From contig QQUE01000015.1 in NCBI GenBank assembly GCA_008501765.1, positions 186,001 through 250,000 of the forward strand: a stretch of 64,000 nt of DNA. Direction: 5' to 3'. Position 1 is the stretch's first letter. Every line of letters starts with the position of its first letter. The translations under genes were made by a program, and so were the position numbers. Shown here one piece after another: positions 16,863-26,452 of this stretch. Below the pieces are notes generated by a model that worked only from the letters and a program-made list of their open reading frames with translations, had not been told where the DNA came from and did no database searches. The DNA comes from Calditrichota bacterium. GTDB taxonomy: Bacteria > Zhuqueibacterota > Zhuqueibacteria > Zhuqueibacterales > Geothermadaptataceae.

Positions 16863-18962
16863 ATGAGCCAGGACACGCTTAAATTTCAAAACAATCCCCT
16901 TCTTAAAAACAGCGGCTTTCCACAATTCGATAAAATTGAGACGGACCATGTCGTTCCCGCTATTCGCCAGGTTTTGGCGGAAGCAGAAGAAAAAATGACA
17001 GCGCTCGAAAACGAATTCAAACCAACGTGGAACGGATTGCTGAAACCGCTGGAAGAAATGGACATCGCTTTTGAGTACAGCTGGAGCCCGGTGAGCCACT
17101 TCATGGGAGTAAAAAACTCGGCCGAACTGCGTAAAGTCCATTCTGAAATCCTGGCTGAAATCGTGCAGTTCAGCTTACGTGTCAAGCAGAGTTCGGTCAT
17201 TTATAGAGGATTGAAAAAAATTCGTGACGGCGCAGAATGGGGCCAATTAGACGAGGCCCAGCAACGCATTATCGAGCAGAAAATTCGGGCTGCCGAGCAT
17301 GCGGGAATCGGACTTGAGGGCAAAGAACGAGAAGAATTCAATGCCATCTCCAGAGAACTCTCGCAATTAAGTTCCGACTTTTCCAACCACATTCTTGACG
17401 CCACCAAAGCCTATAAATTAATTATCACCGATCCGCAAGAGACAACAGGCTGGCCCGAGTCGCTGCGCCAGGTAGCATCCCATTCTTATAACCAAAATAA
17501 AGGAGAAAATGAAGCGGGAGCCACAGCCCAAAACGGGCCATGGCAGATCACCCTCGGCCATCCCTGCTACATCCCTTTCATGCAACACCATCGAAATCGA
17601 ACACAGCGGGAACAAGTTTATCGGGCTTTTATGACTCGTGCCTCTTCAGGAGAATTTGACAATACAACCCTGATTTCTCGCATTCTGCACCTGCGCCGGA
17701 GGATGGCAGAATTGCTCAAATACAATAATTTCGCCGACCTGAGTCTTGATTCAAAAATGGCGCCCAATATCCAGGCCGTCCAAAAAATGTTCGACGAGCT
17801 TAAATCTGCTGCAAAAGAAGCAACGCTGCAGGAATTGCAGGAGATCGCAGCTTTGGCTAAAAAATCCGGTCAAAAAGAAGCCATGGCACATTGGGATACC
17901 GGCTACTGGGCCGAACGCTTGCGCGAAAAACTGTTTAATTTTACTGACGATGAGTTGCGCCCTTATTTTCCACTCCCCCGGGTTCTCGATGGATTATTCA
18001 GCCTGTGCACACGACTTTTCGGCATCACTTTTGAAAAGGCAGACGGACAGGCGCCGGTATGGCACCCGGATGTGCAATTTTATAAAGTTTTAAACGAGAC
18101 CGGCCAGACAATCGCCTGGTTCTATCTCGATCCTTACTCCCGTCCCGCTGAAAAACGGGGTGGCGCCTGGATGGACAACTGCCTTAACAGACGGTTTGTC
18201 AACGGGGAATTGCGATTGCCGGTTATTCATCTTTGCTGCAACGGAACACCACCAACCGAAGAGCGGCCCTCGCTGATGAGTTTCAGCGAAGTTACAACTC
18301 TATTTCATGAATTCGGGCATGGCTTGCAAGGCATGCTCACGACGGTCGATCATGCCGATGCAGCCGGTGTTAATGGCATCGAATGGGATGCAGTTGAAAT
18401 TGCCAGCCAATTTATGGAAAACTGGTGTTATCACAAACCGACGCTCATCGGAATGACGGCCCATGTGGATTCAGGAGCGCCTTTACCAGAGGAACTATTC
18501 GAGAAAATTTGTGCTGCCCGAACCTTTCGCGCCGCCACGATGATAATGCGTCAGCTCGAATTTGGCATTACCGACATTTATTTACACTCAAAATTTGATC
18601 CGGATGGCAAAAAGAGTGTTTTTGATGTACACCAGAAAATTGCCCGGGAAACCAGCGCATTGCCGCCTTTGCCGGAGAGCCGGTTTCTTTGCGCTTTTTC
18701 GCATATTTTTGCAGGTGGATATGCTGCAGGATATTACAGCTACAAATGGTCGGAAGTGCTCAGCGCTGATGCATTCTCCGCTTTTGAAGAGGCAGGATTG
18801 GAAAACGATGAAGCCATTGCAAAACTCGGACGAAAATACCGTGACACAATTCTCGCCTGTGGTGGTGGCCGTGCGCCGATGGCTGTTTTTAAGGAGTTTC
18901 GAGGCCGTGAGCCGCGAACTGAAGCTTTGCTACGGCATAATGGGTTGCTAAAACAGGACTGA
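16863..18962 (+). CDS. M3 family oligopeptidase (oligopeptidase A type)
   Basis: 699 residues, close to E. coli PrlC/OpdA (680). It is a cytoplasmic zinc peptidase that degrades short peptides, including cleaved signal peptides. The zinc motif HEFGH (TTLFHEFGHGLQG) is present, with the third ligand in the downstream EIASQFMENW segment. The N-terminal part (NPLLKNSGFPQFDKIETDHV) is typical of the OpdA branch. No signal peptide is seen. Start ATG 16863 has AAGGA 8 bases upstream. It stands alone, between the gcvP terminator and a converging permease gene. Confidence 0.94.
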   Translation: MSQDTLKFQNNPLLKNSGFPQFDKIETDHVVPAIRQVLAEAEEKMTALENEFKPTWNGLLKPLEEMDIAFEYSWSPVSHFMGVKNSAELRKVHSEILAEIVQFSLRVKQSSVIYRGLKKIRDGAEWGQLDEAQQRIIEQKIRAAEHAGIGLEGKEREEFNAISRELSQLSSDFSNHILDATKAYKLIITDPQETTGWPESLRQVASHSYNQNKGENEAGATAQNGPWQITLGHPCYIPFMQHHRNRTQREQVYRAFMTRASSGEFDNTTLISRILHLRRRMAELLKYNNFADLSLDSKMAPNIQAVQKMFDELKSAAKEATLQELQEIAALAKKSGQKEAMAHWDTGYWAERLREKLFNFTDDELRPYFPLPRVLDGLFSLCTRLFGITFEKADGQAPVWHPDVQFYKVLNETGQTIAWFYLDPYSRPAEKRGGAWMDNCLNRRFVNGELRLPVIHLCCNGTPPTEERPSLMSFSEVTTLFHEFGHGLQGMLTTVDHADAAGVNGIEWDAVEIASQFMENWCYHKPTLIGMTAHVDSGAPLPEELFEKICAARTFRAATMIMRQLEFGITDIYLHSKFDPDGKKSVFDVHQKIARETSALPPLPESRFLCAFSHIFAGGYAAGYYSYKWSEVLSADAFSAFEEAGLENDEAIAKLGRKYRDTILACGGGRAPMAVFKEFRGREPRTEALLRHNGLLKQD

Positions 18963-19017
18963 TTTGAATAATTGAGCGCCATTCAGGCAAGGGCATTTTT
19001 TCTGTAAAATCCTCTAT

Positions 19018-20010
19018 TTATGCCATTTCCCGATGCCGCAATCTGTCCACAGTCACGGCCAAAACGATGACCGAGCCGGTGACAATTTGCGTCACCCACG
19101 GTGGCCAGCCGTTCAATTGGCAGCCAGTGCGGATCACTGTCATTATCACAGCCCCGATAATCGAACCAATAATTGAGCCTTCCCCGCCGCTTAAACTGCC
19201 ACCCCCAATTACCACTGCTGCGATGACATCCAATTCCAGCCCCACAGCGCCGGTAGGATCCCCCTGCTCCTGATACGACATCAGCATCAATCCGGACAAA
19301 CCGGAAAACGCACCCGCCAGAGAATAGACGATCAGTTTTACCCGCTCAACGGCGACGCCACACAACCGGGCCGTCTGCTCATTTGAACCTACAGCAATGA
19401 TATGCCGGCCAATTTTTGTATAGCGCAACAGCCCTGCAACGAGTCCAGCGAGAAATATCATCAGCCAGGCACCTGGCGGAACGAGTTGCCATTTTTGATC
19501 AGCAGGCAAAGTTGCCAGCAATTCACTGAGCCATGTCTCACCTGCATTGATAGGCATGCTGTTGGCGAAGCCTTTGGCCAATCCCCGTACAACCAACAGC
19601 GAACCCAGCGTAACGATAAATGGCACAAGTTTTAAACGTGTAATCAAAAGGCCGTTAAAAAAACCACAAAACAAACCGGCCAAAATTCCACAAATGGCGG
19701 CGAATACAGGCGGTAAATTTAATGTCTCGATACAAAAAGCGACGATAACCGAGGCAAACGCAATTATTGATCCGGCGGAGAGATCGATGCCACCGGAAAT
19801 GATTACCAGCGTCATTCCAATGGCAGAGACAGCAACGATAACTGTCTGCAAAATAATGGCTTCCAGCGCGGGCAGGGAGGTTATTTTCGGATTGAATACT
19901 GCGAAAAAAATGTAAACGAGCAGCAATGCCAGCAAGGGGCCAAATTTATTGAGCCAGTTCCAGGTTACATATTTTGATTTGATCATCAGTTTTTGAATTA
20001 TTGGGTTCAA
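19018..20010 (-). CDS. RbsC-type sugar ABC transporter permease
   Basis: 330 residues with eight to ten hydrophobic helices and the family signatures GGIDLSAGSIIA and GLELDVIAAVVIGGGSLSGGEG of ribose/xylose/autoinducer-2 importers. It would form the membrane channel for the RbsA- and RbsB-like proteins encoded upstream. The frame opens with TTG at 20010; an ATG at 19986 is an equally possible start, and neither has a clear ribosome site. Unusually, it is separated from its ATPase gene by 730 bases of repeats, so its expression may depend on read-through or on a promoter within the repeats. Confidence 0.92.
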   Translation of the reverse strand: MNPIIQKLMIKSKYVTWNWLNKFGPLLALLLVYIFFAVFNPKITSLPALEAIILQTVIVAVSAIGMTLVIISGGIDLSAGSIIAFASVIVAFCIETLNLPPVFAAICGILAGLFCGFFNGLLITRLKLVPFIVTLGSLLVVRGLAKGFANSMPINAGETWLSELLATLPADQKWQLVPPGAWLMIFLAGLVAGLLRYTKIGRHIIAVGSNEQTARLCGVAVERVKLIVYSLAGAFSGLSGLMLMSYQEQGDPTGAVGLELDVIAAVVIGGGSLSGGEGSIIGSIIGAVIMTVIRTGCQLNGWPPWVTQIVTGSVIVLAVTVDRLRHREMA

Positions 20011-20037
20011 AATTTAAACAACTATTGCAGTACCTAT

Positions 20038-20579
20038 CCTGAATAATTCGCACACAAGGGCACTAAGTCCACAAAAAATATTAAAATACTTATAAAACAT
20101 AATTTTGTGAACCCCGCGGCTTTGTGAGAGCTAATTTTAATAGCCTGGATAATTCGCACACAAGGGCACTAAGTCCACAACAAACCCTGGTTATCCAGTT
20201 AACTCAGCTAAATACGAACCCACCCCTGATATGCTGCAAAACGCTACGCTTTTTCGCATATCGTCCCCTCCCGGGAGGGGATTTGAAAACCGTCTCAGGC
20301 TAAATCCCATCCTGGGAGGGGACAGAACGATGCGAACGGCAAAGCCGATGAGCAGCGAACAGGGGTGGGTTTGTGCGAAGCTGAGTTAACTGGATAACCC
20401 AAACAAAACATATTTAAATACTTATAAAACATATTTTGTGAACACCGTGGCTTTGTGAGAGCTAATTTAATAGACTGAATAATTCGCACACAAGGGCATT
20501 AAGTCCACAAAAAATATTTAAATACTTATAAATCATAATTTTGTGAACCCCGTGGCTTTGTGAGAGCTAATTCTAATAG
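20038..20579. repeat. three tandem ~106-bp repeats, middle one interrupted
   Basis: Units at 20038-20143, 20144-20185 plus 20400-20473, and 20474-20579. Each begins (with small changes) TGAATAATTCGCACACAAGG, and ends with GTGAGAGCTAATT and a TAATAG tail. They differ at only a few places. The second unit is split by a fold-back element. No ORF is present. A diverged inverted relative lies at about 41251. Confidence 0.88.
20186..20399. mobile_element. 214-bp fold-back (MITE-like) element
   Basis: Perfect 21-bp terminal inverted repeats at 20189-20209 and 20379-20399 (GGTTATCCAGTTAACTCAGC...). Most of the inside is also palindromic, including ACCCACCCCTG against CAGGGGTGGGT and two CCCCTCCC-type blocks. 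It interrupts the middle tandem unit and is flanked by a possible 5-bp target duplication, CAAAC (20181-20185 and 20400-20404). It has no transposase, so it looks like a non-autonomous element. Confidence 0.8.
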
Positions 20580-20743
20580 ATAACTTAGCTTTTCTTCTCG
20601 TCTTATCTCAAACATCTATTTATCACAGGTTAAGAATATTTTAAAAATATTTGTGAATAAAGCAGGCTATATTTATAATCCTATTCTTAATCGTACTGAA
20701 AATCAAATTCAACTTTTAGAAGGAGTGCGAACAGGATGAGCAG

Positions 20744-22288
20744 TCAACTCAATTTTTCCTGCCCTGTTGCGGCTAACATTAATTGGTGCTCATCAACTTC
20801 AGCGACTGGTTTGGCCGGACTTAAAATTCCACGTGACATGACTGCGATGCGGTCACAAATCCCGAGCAATTCCGGCAGATAACTGCTGATGACTAAAATT
20901 GCCCGCGGTGAACCGCTATAATTTCCGGTACCCGAGGCAATTTCATCGATCACCGCATACAGCTTGGCTTTTGCTGCTACATCGATCCCACGCGTCGGTT
21001 CATCCAGCAGCAGGATATCGACATCGTGTTGCAGGAGCCGGGCAAAAGCCGCTTTCTGCTGATTTCCGCCCGAGAGATCGCCAACACGTTGTCCGGCGTC
21101 CCGGCAGCGGATATCCAGCATATCGATCCATTTTTGGGTGGCCTTTTCCTGCTTTTTCGGAAAAACCAGATTCCCAGGGCCAAATCCACGCAACCGCGAC
21201 AATGTCGTATTGTCGGCCAGGCTCATGTTTAATGCCAGACCTTCATCTTTGCGATTTTCACTTAACATCCCGGAGCCACTTTCCCAGCGCTGCAGCGGTG
21301 AGGCTTTTCCAGCATAAATGCCTATTTTTATTTCACCGGCTTTAACCGGGTCAAGACCGAAAATCGTGCGCATCAGCTCAGTGCGGCCGGCACCCACCAG
21401 ACCGCAAATCCCCAATACTTCGCCTCTGTGTAAATCCAGGTTTGCTGCGAGTGGTTTTTTCATGCCGCTCAAATTTTTAACAGATAGCACCACATTACCA
21501 GGTGTTCTGTTTGAGTGTGGATACAAATCTTTCACCTCGCGTCCAACCATCATTCGCACGATTTCATTGGTGGCAATATCTTCCGTCGAGGCGCTGCCAA
21601 CCACGGAGCCATCGCGCAAAACTGTGAGCCGGTCAGCGATTTCCTGTACTTCCTCAAGAAAATGGGAAATGTAGATTATTGAAATATCCTGTTTTTTCAG
21701 AGAGGTGATAATTTCAAAAAGGCGTGTTATATCTTTTTGAGAAAGGCTGCTTGTTGGCTCATCAAAAACAAGAACGCGGCAGCCAATTGCAAGAGAGCGC
21801 CCAATTTCAACCAACTGCTGCGCCCCGACGGTGAGATCACCAACGACGGTATCCGGTTGTAACTCAGGGTGATCAAATTTTTCGATGGCCTGCAACGCCT
21901 TCTTCCGGACTTCTTTTTGTCGGATGAAACCATTTTTTACCGGCTCCACCCCCAGCATAATATTTTCTTCGACCGTCAGGTGTGGCGCAAGTGAGAGTTC
22001 CTGATAAATCATCGCCACACCCTGCAACCGGCCATCGAGTGGATTTTTGGGGAAATAGGGCTGCCCATCCAGCCACATCTCCCCAGAATTGGCAGTATAG
22101 GCTCCAGAGAGGATTTTCATCAGCGTTGATTTTCCGGCGCCGTTTTCACCAACCAAAGCATGCACTTCGCCGGGTTGCACTGAAAAAGTCACATCACCAA
22201 GGGCAATCGTCGCCCCAAATTCTTTGTGAATTCCACGCATTTCAAGGCGGGGAACTTGCTTTTTGTCAATGTTTTTTACTGCAGCCAT
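20744..22288 (-). CDS. RbsA-type sugar ABC transporter ATPase (two domains)
   Basis: 514 residues with two fused ABC domains, the RbsA/XylG/MglA layout. The first has Walker A GENGAGKST and Walker B VLVFDEPTSSLS. The second has a degenerate Walker A (GLVGAGRTE) with Walker B ILLLDEPTRGIDVAAK, and signature sequences GAQQLVEIGRSL and LSGGNQQK. It energises import of a monosaccharide-like substrate by the adjacent binding protein and permease. Its ATG overlaps the end of the binding-protein gene by 13 bases in another frame, so the two are translationally coupled. Confidence 0.95.
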   Translation of the reverse strand: MAAVKNIDKKQVPRLEMRGIHKEFGATIALGDVTFSVQPGEVHALVGENGAGKSTLMKILSGAYTANSGEMWLDGQPYFPKNPLDGRLQGVAMIYQELSLAPHLTVEENIMLGVEPVKNGFIRQKEVRKKALQAIEKFDHPELQPDTVVGDLTVGAQQLVEIGRSLAIGCRVLVFDEPTSSLSQKDITRLFEIITSLKKQDISIIYISHFLEEVQEIADRLTVLRDGSVVGSASTEDIATNEIVRMMVGREVKDLYPHSNRTPGNVVLSVKNLSGMKKPLAANLDLHRGEVLGICGLVGAGRTELMRTIFGLDPVKAGEIKIGIYAGKASPLQRWESGSGMLSENRKDEGLALNMSLADNTTLSRLRGFGPGNLVFPKKQEKATQKWIDMLDIRCRDAGQRVGDLSGGNQQKAAFARLLQHDVDILLLDEPTRGIDVAAKAKLYAVIDEIASGTGNYSGSPRAILVISSYLPELLGICDRIAVMSRGILSPAKPVAEVDEHQLMLAATGQEKLS

Positions 22289-23277
22289 TTTTCAATGTCC
22301 GGGAATAACAACTCGTGCATTTCAGGTTTGTCGATCTCATTTTTTGTGACAAAAAGCACGCCTGTATCGATTCGTTTTTCAACATCCCTACCCTGAAGAT
22401 GCTCGACTGCGGTTTTTACACCGAGAAAACCCATAGTGAATGGATTTTGCACAACCAATCCATGAATCTCATCTTTTTTCATGGCTTCCAGCAAAGATTC
22501 CGCCGCATCAAATCCAATAAATTTGACCTTGCCGGCTAATCTGTAACGACGCAATGCCTGCAACATGCCGTATGTTGTGCTTTCATTGACACAGAAAATA
22601 CCATCGACTGTAAAATTTCCATCCGCATCTTTGAATCGCAGCAGCAAATTTTCCGAAGCTGTTTGTGCAGTGGCTTTGGTTGCACCACCGTATTGTTCGT
22701 CACTGGCGACCTCAATTCCGGGATATTTTTTCAATGCGGCCAAAAATCCTTTTTCACGTTTTCCCGTGCTCGCATGCCCTTCGAGAAGGCGCACCATAAT
22801 CACCCGTCCTTTGCCATCAAGCATTTTTGCGAGCTCATCGGCTGCGATTTCACCACCTTTCAAGTTATCGGTGGCAACAAAACTTGTATAGACATCTTCA
22901 GAATCTTCGAGCCCGGAATCTATTATAACGACCGGCACACCCTGGCGCACAGCATTTTTTACCGGGCGTCGAAGAGCGATTGCATCCGAGGGAGCGAGCA
23001 CGATAGCATCCACCTGGTTTATAACCTGATTATCAACCAGCATGATTTGCTGCTGGCGGTCATCTTCGCGCTCGGGGCCAACCCAGAGCACCTCAACACC
23101 CAATTCTTTGCCGGCTTTTGCCGCTCCCGCGTGAATCGATTGCCAAAAAGCATGGGACGTCCCTTTTGGAATCACTGATATTTTGAGAGGTGTGTTGCTG
23201 GATTTATTTTCTCCACACATATAAATTGATAGACCAAGCATGAGAAAAACAAGGATTGTGACGACACGGTTCGGCAT
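22276..23277 (-). CDS. RbsB-type periplasmic sugar-binding protein
   Basis: 333 residues of the periplasmic-binding-protein I family (substrate-binding proteins of ribose-type importers). An N-terminal hydrophobic segment ends in a Cys (LGLSIYMCGEN), which may be a lipidation site, though the residue before it (Met) is unusual for a lipobox. Two lobes are recognisable: PKGTSHAFWQSIHAGAAKAG and DAIVLAPSDA in the first, and DGIFCVNESTTYGML with KFIGFDAAESLL in the second. GGAGG precedes the ATG. It is the first gene of the importer operon. The sugar cannot be told from sequence. Confidence 0.92.
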   Translation of the reverse strand: MPNRVVTILVFLMLGLSIYMCGENKSSNTPLKISVIPKGTSHAFWQSIHAGAAKAGKELGVEVLWVGPEREDDRQQQIMLVDNQVINQVDAIVLAPSDAIALRRPVKNAVRQGVPVVIIDSGLEDSEDVYTSFVATDNLKGGEIAADELAKMLDGKGRVIMVRLLEGHASTGKREKGFLAALKKYPGIEVASDEQYGGATKATAQTASENLLLRFKDADGNFTVDGIFCVNESTTYGMLQALRRYRLAGKVKFIGFDAAESLLEAMKKDEIHGLVVQNPFTMGFLGVKTAVEHLQGRDVEKRIDTGVLFVTKNEIDKPEMHELLFPDIEKWLQ

Positions 23278-23650
23278 TTAATCCTCCAAAAAAATTAAGG
23301 TATAAAAAAACTTTCGAACATTTTAATTTACTTGTTTTTCCCAAAAACCGAAACAGTTATTATTTCAGAGGATAAACATTTTTGTAGAATAGAATGCCAC
23401 CCATCTAAAATCGAATTTTTTTCTAATAAAAATACATCTTTTTTTATATAAATTCAGACCAAGTTATATAGTTTAAAATATTAGAAATAAACCCTTTTTT
23501 TTGAGTTCAATTTTTGATGGATTTTTGTCGAAAAATTTACTATGATGCAAGTTCCATTTTATAGTGAACACAGAATGAATTCACAAGAAAATTCAATTAA
23601 TTTATTATACAACAGATGCCGCACAATGATGGGCGAGCAAAGGAGATGAA
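23278..23650. other. 373-bp divergent AT-rich promoter region
   Basis: Very AT-rich spacer between the minus-strand sugar importer operon and the plus-strand GTPase gene, so it should hold promoters for both. I could not pick a convincing -35/-10 pair, and saw no repeat or ORF in it. Confidence 0.5.
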
Positions 23651-24964
23651 ATGACAAAACGAAAAATTCTAATAATGGGTGCCGCTGGCCGTGATTTTCA
23701 CAATTTTAATACCCGCTTTCGCGATAATGAAAATTATGAAGTTGTAGCGTTTACAGCCACACAAATTCCTGATATTGAGGGACGTGTTTACCCGCCTGAA
23801 CTTGCCGGACATCTCTATCCCAATGGCATTCCGATTCATGACGAATCGCAGCTCGAAAATTTAATTCTCAGCCTGAAAGTTGACGAAGTCGTTTTCTCTT
23901 ATTCAGATGTCCCGCACGAATATGTTATGCACATTGGCGCGATGGTCAATGCAGCCGGTCCGGATTTTACCATGCTGAGCGCTCAAAATACCATGATTAA
24001 ATCCAGCAAACCGGTTGTCTCCATTTGTGCTGTGCGCACAGGTTGCGGCAAGAGCCAAACGACACGTCGTGTCGCTGAAATTTTGCAAAGTATGGGCAAA
24101 AAAGTCGTCGCTATTCGCCACCCGATGCCCTACGGCGACCTGGCCGCCCAAAAAGTGCAACGTTTTGGTTCGTATGAAGATATGAAAAAACACAAGTGCA
24201 CGATCGAGGAAATGGAAGAATACGAACCGCACATCAGCAAAGGCATCGTGGTCTATGCTGGCGTCGATTACGAAGCCATTATTCGCGAAGCAGAAAAAGA
24301 AGCCGATGTGATTCTCTGGGACGGTGGCAACAACGACACACCATTTTACGTGCCTGACTTGGCAATTACCGTCGTCGATCCACTGCGCCCCGGCCATGAA
24401 GAAAGCTACTACCCCGGTGAAACCAACATGCGCCTCGCCGATATAATGGTGATCAACAAAATTGATTCAGCGAAACCGGAAGATGTCGCCAATTTACGCG
24501 CCGTCATCCAGCGTGTCAATCCAAAAGCCACCATCGTCGAAGCAGCTTCACCAATCGCGGTTGATGATCCTTCGGTAATTCGAGGAAAACGCGTGCTCGT
24601 CGTTGAAGACGGCCCGACGCTGACGCACGGCGAAATGAAATACGGCGCTGGAATAGTGGCAGCAAAGAAATTTGGTGCTGCCGAAATCGTTGACCCACGC
24701 CCATTTTTGAAAGGCAGCCTGGTTGATACTTTCAAGAAATATACGGAAATCGGTGAATTGCTTCCAGCCATGGGTTATGGCGAGCAACAAGTCCGTGATC
24801 TCGAAGCTACAATCCACGCAACCGACTGTGATTCTGTCATCGTTGGCACACCAATCGATCTGCGCAAAGTCGTTGATATGGGCAAACCAGCCACCCGCGT
24901 GACTTACGATCTGCAGGAAATCGGCAGGCCGAGTCTCGATGAATTATTGAAAGCGAAGTTTTAA
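23651..24964 (+). CDS. cyclic 2,3-diphosphoglycerate synthetase-like NTPase
   Basis: 437 residues. It matches the bacterial family named after archaeal cyclic 2,3-diphosphoglycerate synthetase. The first ~120 residues form a Rossmann-like domain (KRKILIMGAAGRDFHNFN), followed by a P-loop (RTGCGKSQTTR), and further nucleotide-domain motifs (ILWDGGNNDTPF, MVINKID). In bacteria the true reaction is uncertain; many homologues are annotated simply as GTPases. AAAGGAG lies just before the ATG, and a hairpin terminator follows, so it seems to be a single-gene unit. It could instead be a metal- or cofactor-handling GTPase. Confidence 0.85.
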   Translation: MTKRKILIMGAAGRDFHNFNTRFRDNENYEVVAFTATQIPDIEGRVYPPELAGHLYPNGIPIHDESQLENLILSLKVDEVVFSYSDVPHEYVMHIGAMVNAAGPDFTMLSAQNTMIKSSKPVVSICAVRTGCGKSQTTRRVAEILQSMGKKVVAIRHPMPYGDLAAQKVQRFGSYEDMKKHKCTIEEMEEYEPHISKGIVVYAGVDYEAIIREAEKEADVILWDGGNNDTPFYVPDLAITVVDPLRPGHEESYYPGETNMRLADIMVINKIDSAKPEDVANLRAVIQRVNPKATIVEAASPIAVDDPSVIRGKRVLVVEDGPTLTHGEMKYGAGIVAAKKFGAAEIVDPRPFLKGSLVDTFKKYTEIGELLPAMGYGEQQVRDLEATIHATDCDSVIVGTPIDLRKVVDMGKPATRVTYDLQEIGRPSLDELLKAKF

Positions 24965-24976
24965 GTTATAACATAG

Positions 24977-25014
24977 AGCGATTCCATCACTTTGAGTGAT
25001 GGCATCGCTTCTTT
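24977..25014 (+). terminator. hairpin terminator after the NTPase gene
   Basis: Nested stem AGCGAT-CCATCACT and AGTGATGG-ATCGCT with a 3-base loop, followed by TCTTT. It begins 12 bases after the stop codon. It also shows that the long upstream frame of the next gene (from 24992) starts inside a terminator and is not the real start. Confidence 0.7.
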
Positions 25015-25126
25015 GCTCCTGCTTTCCCCATCAAAAAAATTTTGTGAATTATTCTATAAAAATCTTAGAACAATCCCCATACTCACCTGTCTTTGCCTGT
25101 ATAATCAGAAAGTCAGGAGGCAAACC

Positions 25127-26272
25127 ATGCCAGATACAAAGATTCAATTTATTGGGAAGTTTGTATATTTAATTTCGCTCGTTCTGTTTATTTCCTGTTC
25201 AGAAGATAAAGTCACCTCCCCCGATTCCACCTACCCGGGCATGCCGGAAGAGCTCGACGACGGCTGGCAAGTCATGCCAATGCAACTCAAAAACATGGAC
25301 AGAGAAACCATCCTGACTTTATCCAATCGTATCGAAAATGGCGAATATGGGCAGGTTCGAAGTTTGATAATATCGCGCGGTGATCACCTGGTTTTTGACA
25401 AATACTACCTCGGCCGCAGCCCGGATCAAGTCAACCGCTGCTATTCGGTTACCAAAAGCGTCGTTTCGACGCTTGTCGGTATAGCCATCGACCAGGGATT
25501 TATATCTGGTGTCGACGCCAAAATTTCAGATTATCTCACAAAATATGAATTAATTTTTCGATCAGATTCCATTAAAAACCAACTCACACTCGAGCATATT
25601 TTAATGATGGCAGCAGGTCTGGAATGGAACGAGCTGGCGATCCCGTACAGCAACTCAGCTAATGACTGGAATCTGATGACCGCCAGCGATGACTATATAA
25701 AATACACGCTGGAAAAACCCATCGTTGTCGAACCGGGAACGCGCTTCAATTATAACAGTGGGTGCACAGTGATTCTCGGAGAAATTTTATATCAAGCGAC
25801 GGGCAGGCATATCGACTCCCTCGCAACGGAATGGCTTTTCGAGCCGATGGGCATTTCTGAATATGAGTGGCGGTACATCAGTGCTAATGATATGCCCCAC
25901 CCGGCCAGCGGTCTCAGCCTGCGGCCACGAGACATGGCAAAGTTTGGTAAATTATTTTTAGATGGCGGAATCTGGGATGGGGCACAGCTCGTTCCAGCAA
26001 AGTGGGTGGAACAAGCCACTGCCCCGAAAATTCCGATCGAAAACTCGACATCCTACGGATACCAGTGGTGGACAGCCAGCTACACGCGCATTCCACAGCC
26101 GGGAGTAGAAGAGACCCAGTTTATCAAATTTGCTCTCGGGTATGCCGGGCAATATATCATTCTCGTGCCTGTGAACGATCTGGTGATTGTGCTCACCGGC
26201 GGCAATGGAGAAGCCGGCACCGATATGGTTGATATCGTTTTTAGCTATATTTTGAATGCTGTCCTGGAATAA
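25127..26272 (+). CDS. serine hydrolase lipoprotein, class C beta-lactamase fold
   Basis: 381 residues from ATG 25127, chosen because AGGAGG lies 6 bases upstream and the protein then starts with a lipoprotein signal (LVLFISC). The fold is that of class C beta-lactamases, DD-peptidases and EstB-like esterases: nucleophile SxxK motif in CYSVTKS and a YxN-type motif in FNYNSG. The C-terminal stretch GYAGQYIILVP is usual in the family. It is probably envelope-bound and acts on peptidoglycan, an ester or a D-amino-acid compound; sequence does not decide. No resistance context is seen. It is followed by two hairpin elements. Confidence 0.88.
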   Translation: MPDTKIQFIGKFVYLISLVLFISCSEDKVTSPDSTYPGMPEELDDGWQVMPMQLKNMDRETILTLSNRIENGEYGQVRSLIISRGDHLVFDKYYLGRSPDQVNRCYSVTKSVVSTLVGIAIDQGFISGVDAKISDYLTKYELIFRSDSIKNQLTLEHILMMAAGLEWNELAIPYSNSANDWNLMTASDDYIKYTLEKPIVVEPGTRFNYNSGCTVILGEILYQATGRHIDSLATEWLFEPMGISEYEWRYISANDMPHPASGLSLRPRDMAKFGKLFLDGGIWDGAQLVPAKWVEQATAPKIPIENSTSYGYQWWTASYTRIPQPGVEETQFIKFALGYAGQYIILVPVNDLVIVLTGGNGEAGTDMVDIVFSYILNAVLE

Positions 26273-26300
26273 GTGAACGCTGAAACACTAACCTGATCTA

Positions 26301-26424
26301 TTCATAAACTGATAAAAATGTGTCTGGCATTTCTAAAAGTTATGAAAGACCTTAAAAGCTACTTTGTTTAGTTAAATTTATAAAAATCAACTAAGTGCCA
26401 GGCACATCCACTGCGCTTTATGAA
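26301..26424. repeat. hairpin element A after the serine hydrolase gene
   Basis: Interrupted inverted repeat: TTCATAAA (26301-26308) pairs with TTTATGAA (26417-26424), and ATGTGTCTGGCA (26318-26329) pairs with TGCCAGGCACAT (26397-26408) with one mismatch. It contains no ORF. It may be a small non-autonomous element or serve as a terminator. Confidence 0.5.
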
Positions 26425-26452
26425 TAATTCAGGCTAAGTTACAGCTATAGCT

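Noticed and set aside
20038-20579. CRISPR array
   Set aside because: Only three units of ~106 bp stand head to tail with no variable spacers, and no cas gene is near.
24992-25126. Longer N-terminus for the serine hydrolase
   Set aside because: The first codons lie inside a terminator hairpin, and AGGAGG with a lipoprotein signal supports the ATG at 25127.
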